Shown here: piece by piece, positions 63,201 through 64,000 of the stretch | Position numbering within the stretch: the stretch's first letter is position 1 | Layout: every line of letters starts with the position of its first letter | From: Noviherbaspirillum sp. L7-7A | GTDB lineage: Bacteria; Pseudomonadota; Gammaproteobacteria; Burkholderiales; Burkholderiaceae_D | NCBI RefSeq assembly: GCF_019052805.1 | Contig: NZ_JAHQRJ010000003.1 | Location: 124,001-188,000, forward strand | DNA length: 64,000 nt | Reading direction: 5' to 3' | The notes under the pieces: generated by a model | The model's input: only the letters and a program-made list of their open reading frames with translations | Told to the model about the DNA's origin: nothing | Database searches by the model: none | Program-made: the position numbers and the translations under genes

Positions 63201-63892
63201 CGGTCTGCATGGCGGCGGTACTGTATGTGTTCCGCACCCTGGTCCACGACGATATACCGCTTAATGCCGGCTGCCTGAAGCCGCTAAACGTGATCATCCC
63301 GGAAGGCTCCATGCTTAATCCGCGCTATCCGGCGTCCGTGGTGTCGGGCAATGTGGAAACGTCCACCTGCATCACCAATACGCTGTATGGCGCGCTGGGC
63401 GTGATGGCCGCGTCGCAAGGCACGATGAACAACTTCACCTTCGGCAATGCCCGCTACCAGTATTACGAAACCATTTCCGGCGGCTCCGGCGCGGGCAAAG
63501 GCTTCAACGGTACCGACGTGGTGCAGACCAATATGACCAACTCGCGCCTGACCGACCCGGAGATCCTGGAGTTCCGCTTCCCGGTCAGGCTGGAGAGCTA
63601 CGAGATCAATCCCGGGACCGGCGGCCGCGGCAAATGGCATGGCGGCAACGGTGGCATCCGCAAGGTGCGCTTCCTTGAGCCGATGACGGCATCCATCCTG
63701 TCGAACAACCGGCTGCATGCGCCGTTCGGCATGGCCGGCGGCGAGCCGGGTGCGAAGGGCCGCAACTATGTGCTGCGGGCCGGTGGCGCCAGGGATGAGC
63801 TAAGGCATGTGGACAAGACCGAGATGCAGGCCGGCGATGTGTTCGTGATCGAAACGCCGGGCGGCGGGGGTTATGGCAAGGCGGAGGACTAG
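60290..63892 (+). CDS. Fused hydantoinase A/B, 5-oxoprolinase family
   Basis: The 1200-residue protein joins a HyuA-like ATPase half (about residues 1-690) to a HyuB-like half (about 700-1195). The A half opens [19 protein letters not shown], with the ATP-binding [14 protein letters not shown] and [20 protein letters not shown]. The B half has [39 protein letters not shown] and the C-terminal PGGGGYGK. Full-length fusions are ATP-dependent 5-oxoprolinases (L-pyroglutamate to glutamate), but hydantoin or caprolactam ring opening also occurs in the family. It is divergent from a TRAP transporter that may import the substrate. Confidence 0.9.
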   Translation: MQRWQFWVDRGGTFTDIVAKRPDGSLTTHKLLSDNPEQYRDAAVAGIRHLLGLGAGDTIPSDLVEAVKMGTTVATNALLERKGERTVLAITRGYRDALRIAYQNRPRLFDRHIVLPELLYSRVIEIDERVGAHGETVLALDEAGAAAALRQAYDEGYRALAIVFMHGYRYTAHESAVARMAREIGYTQVSASHQTSPMMKLVSRGDTTVVDAYLSPILRRYVDQVAQEMPGVRLQFMQSSGGLTNAHAFQGKDSILSGPAGGIVGMARTSELAGFDKVIGFDMGGTSTDVSHYAGEFERVFETQVAGVRMRAPMMSIHTVAAGGGSILHFDGVRYRVGPDSAGANPGPASYRRGGPLTVTDCNVLLGKIQPAHFPTVFGPNGDQPLDLEAARTGFARMAAEIGQATGRTPLPEQVAEGCLAIAVASMANAIKQISVQRGHDVTEYVLATFGGAGGQHACLVADALGMTRVFCHPLGGVLSAYGMGLADQTAMREAAVEARLSDEAMVAVKEKLSQLAEAARQDLLAQGVPAQRIIALRRVHLRYEGTDSALVVPFGTLAEMQAGFEAAYRKRFSFLMQGKALIVEAVSVEAVGPSDAPREQPASRPLRHGPLHAAQPLHFYSGGAWQEANMFRRDNTRPGDLIRGPAIIAEANATTVVEPGWQAEVTTLDHLVLTRLEARPERRALGTSADPVMLEIFNNLFMSIAEQMGLRLQNTAYSVNIKERLDFSCAIFDAGGHLIANAPHMPVHLGSMGESIKTVMQENRSAMRPGDVFMLNDPYHGGTHLPDVTVISPVFDEAGETILFYVGSRGHHADIGGTTPGSMPPDSTVIEEEGVLINNFKLVEAGRLREAETRALLEGARHPARNPEQNMGDLRAQIAANQKGVEELGKMVTHFGLDVVQAYMGHVQDNAEEAVRRVITALHDGNYTYALDNGAVIRVAIRVDRATRSADIDFTGTSAQLLNNFNAPSAVCMAAVLYVFRTLVHDDIPLNAGCLKPLNVIIPEGSMLNPRYPASVVSGNVETSTCITNTLYGALGVMAASQGTMNNFTFGNARYQYYETISGGSGAGKGFNGTDVVQTNMTNSRLTDPEILEFRFPVRLESYEINPGTGGRGKWHGGNGGIRKVRFLEPMTASILSNNRLHAPFGMAGGEPGAKGRNYVLRAGGARDELRHVDKTEMQAGDVFVIETPGGGGYGKAED

Positions 63893-63893
63893 G

Positions 63894-63928
63894 GCGCATC
63901 CGGCCTAAGCGGATCGGGCCGGACGCGC
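63894..63928. terminator. Bidirectional terminator hairpin
   Basis: A 12-bp stem with one mismatch (63894-63905 with 63917-63928) lies between the convergent stop codons of the oxoprolinase and the final partial gene, two bases after one and one base before the other. Confidence 0.6.
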
Positions 63929-63929
63929 T

Positions 63930-64000
63930 TCAGTGCGGCGACGAGGCGCAGTCTATGCGGCCGCGTACCACCTTGCCGATGGTCAGGCCCTGCACCAGGA
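63930..64000 (-). CDS. C-terminal end of a probable CPA1-type cation:proton antiporter (partial)
   Basis: Only 22 codons before the stop are in the window. They read LVQGLTIGKVVRGRIDCASS then Pro-His. LVQGLTIG is a common ending of the last membrane helix of NhaP/CPA1 sodium:proton antiporters, followed by a short cytosolic tail. The rest lies beyond the window edge, so the call is tentative. Confidence 0.5.
   Translation of the reverse strand, partial: LVQGLTIGKVVRGRIDCASSPH

Noticed and set aside
1-64000. Insertion sequences, integrases, tRNA or rRNA genes
   Set aside because: No transposase or integrase motif, no tRNA cloverleaf and no rRNA sequence was recognised on either strand.

Overview
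The window reads as high-GC DNA of a betaproteobacterium, most likely Burkholderiales and probably Oxalobacteraceae. This rests on a PEP-CTERM protein, a Bug-type tripartite tricarboxylate receptor, a SWIB-domain small protein, a DedA-rhodanese fusion and an RHH-less PutA beside an Lrp-type regulator. Genus and species are inferences. No rRNA, tRNA, CRISPR array or transposase was seen.

The first 7 kb is a replication and partition module: parB and parA overlapping by one base, two parS-like palindromes beyond parB, a palindrome in front of parA, a 1.6 kb gene-free origin with fourteen direct 19-bp iterons plus one inverted copy, and a Rep_3-type initiator gene preceded by inverted iteron half-sites. 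Six of the iterons are spaced 22 or 32 bp apart, so they lie on one face of the helix. The replicon is therefore probably a plasmid or chromid, and the metabolic genes that follow make a chromid or megaplasmid more likely than a small plasmid.

From 7 to 18 kb lie an FBH1-like UvrD-family helicase, two M20 peptidases, a truncated arnD, a PEP-CTERM protein behind a good sigma-54 promoter match, a DedA-rhodanese fusion, a decayed ppsA remnant running into a twice-frameshifted CBS-domain gene, and an orphan ABC receptor. From 18 to 34 kb come an RND efflux operon (permease, adaptor, outer-membrane factor), a GGDEF-EAL protein, a TAXI-type TRAP transporter, an UxaA-family dehydratase with a divergent LysR regulator, and small proteins including SWIB.

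From 34 to 46 kb lie a hybrid histidine kinase whose membrane domain carries the ethylene-receptor copper and ligand residues (Asp36, Tyr43, Ile72, Cys75, His79) with its single-domain response regulator, a haloacid dehalogenase next to malate synthase G (a possible haloacetate to malate route), and putA with a divergent Lrp-family gene. From 46 to 48.6 kb is a gene-poor, decayed stretch with small ORFs, including two paralogous proteins of about 52 residues. From 48.6 to 64 kb is catabolism and transport: acyl-CoA dehydrogenase with a LysR regulator, a Bug receptor, an acyl-CoA synthetase, a MerR-type regulator with a fasciclin protein, a DctPQM TRAP operon, and a fused 5-oxoprolinase/hydantoinase. 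The window closes inside what looks like a cation:proton antiporter gene.
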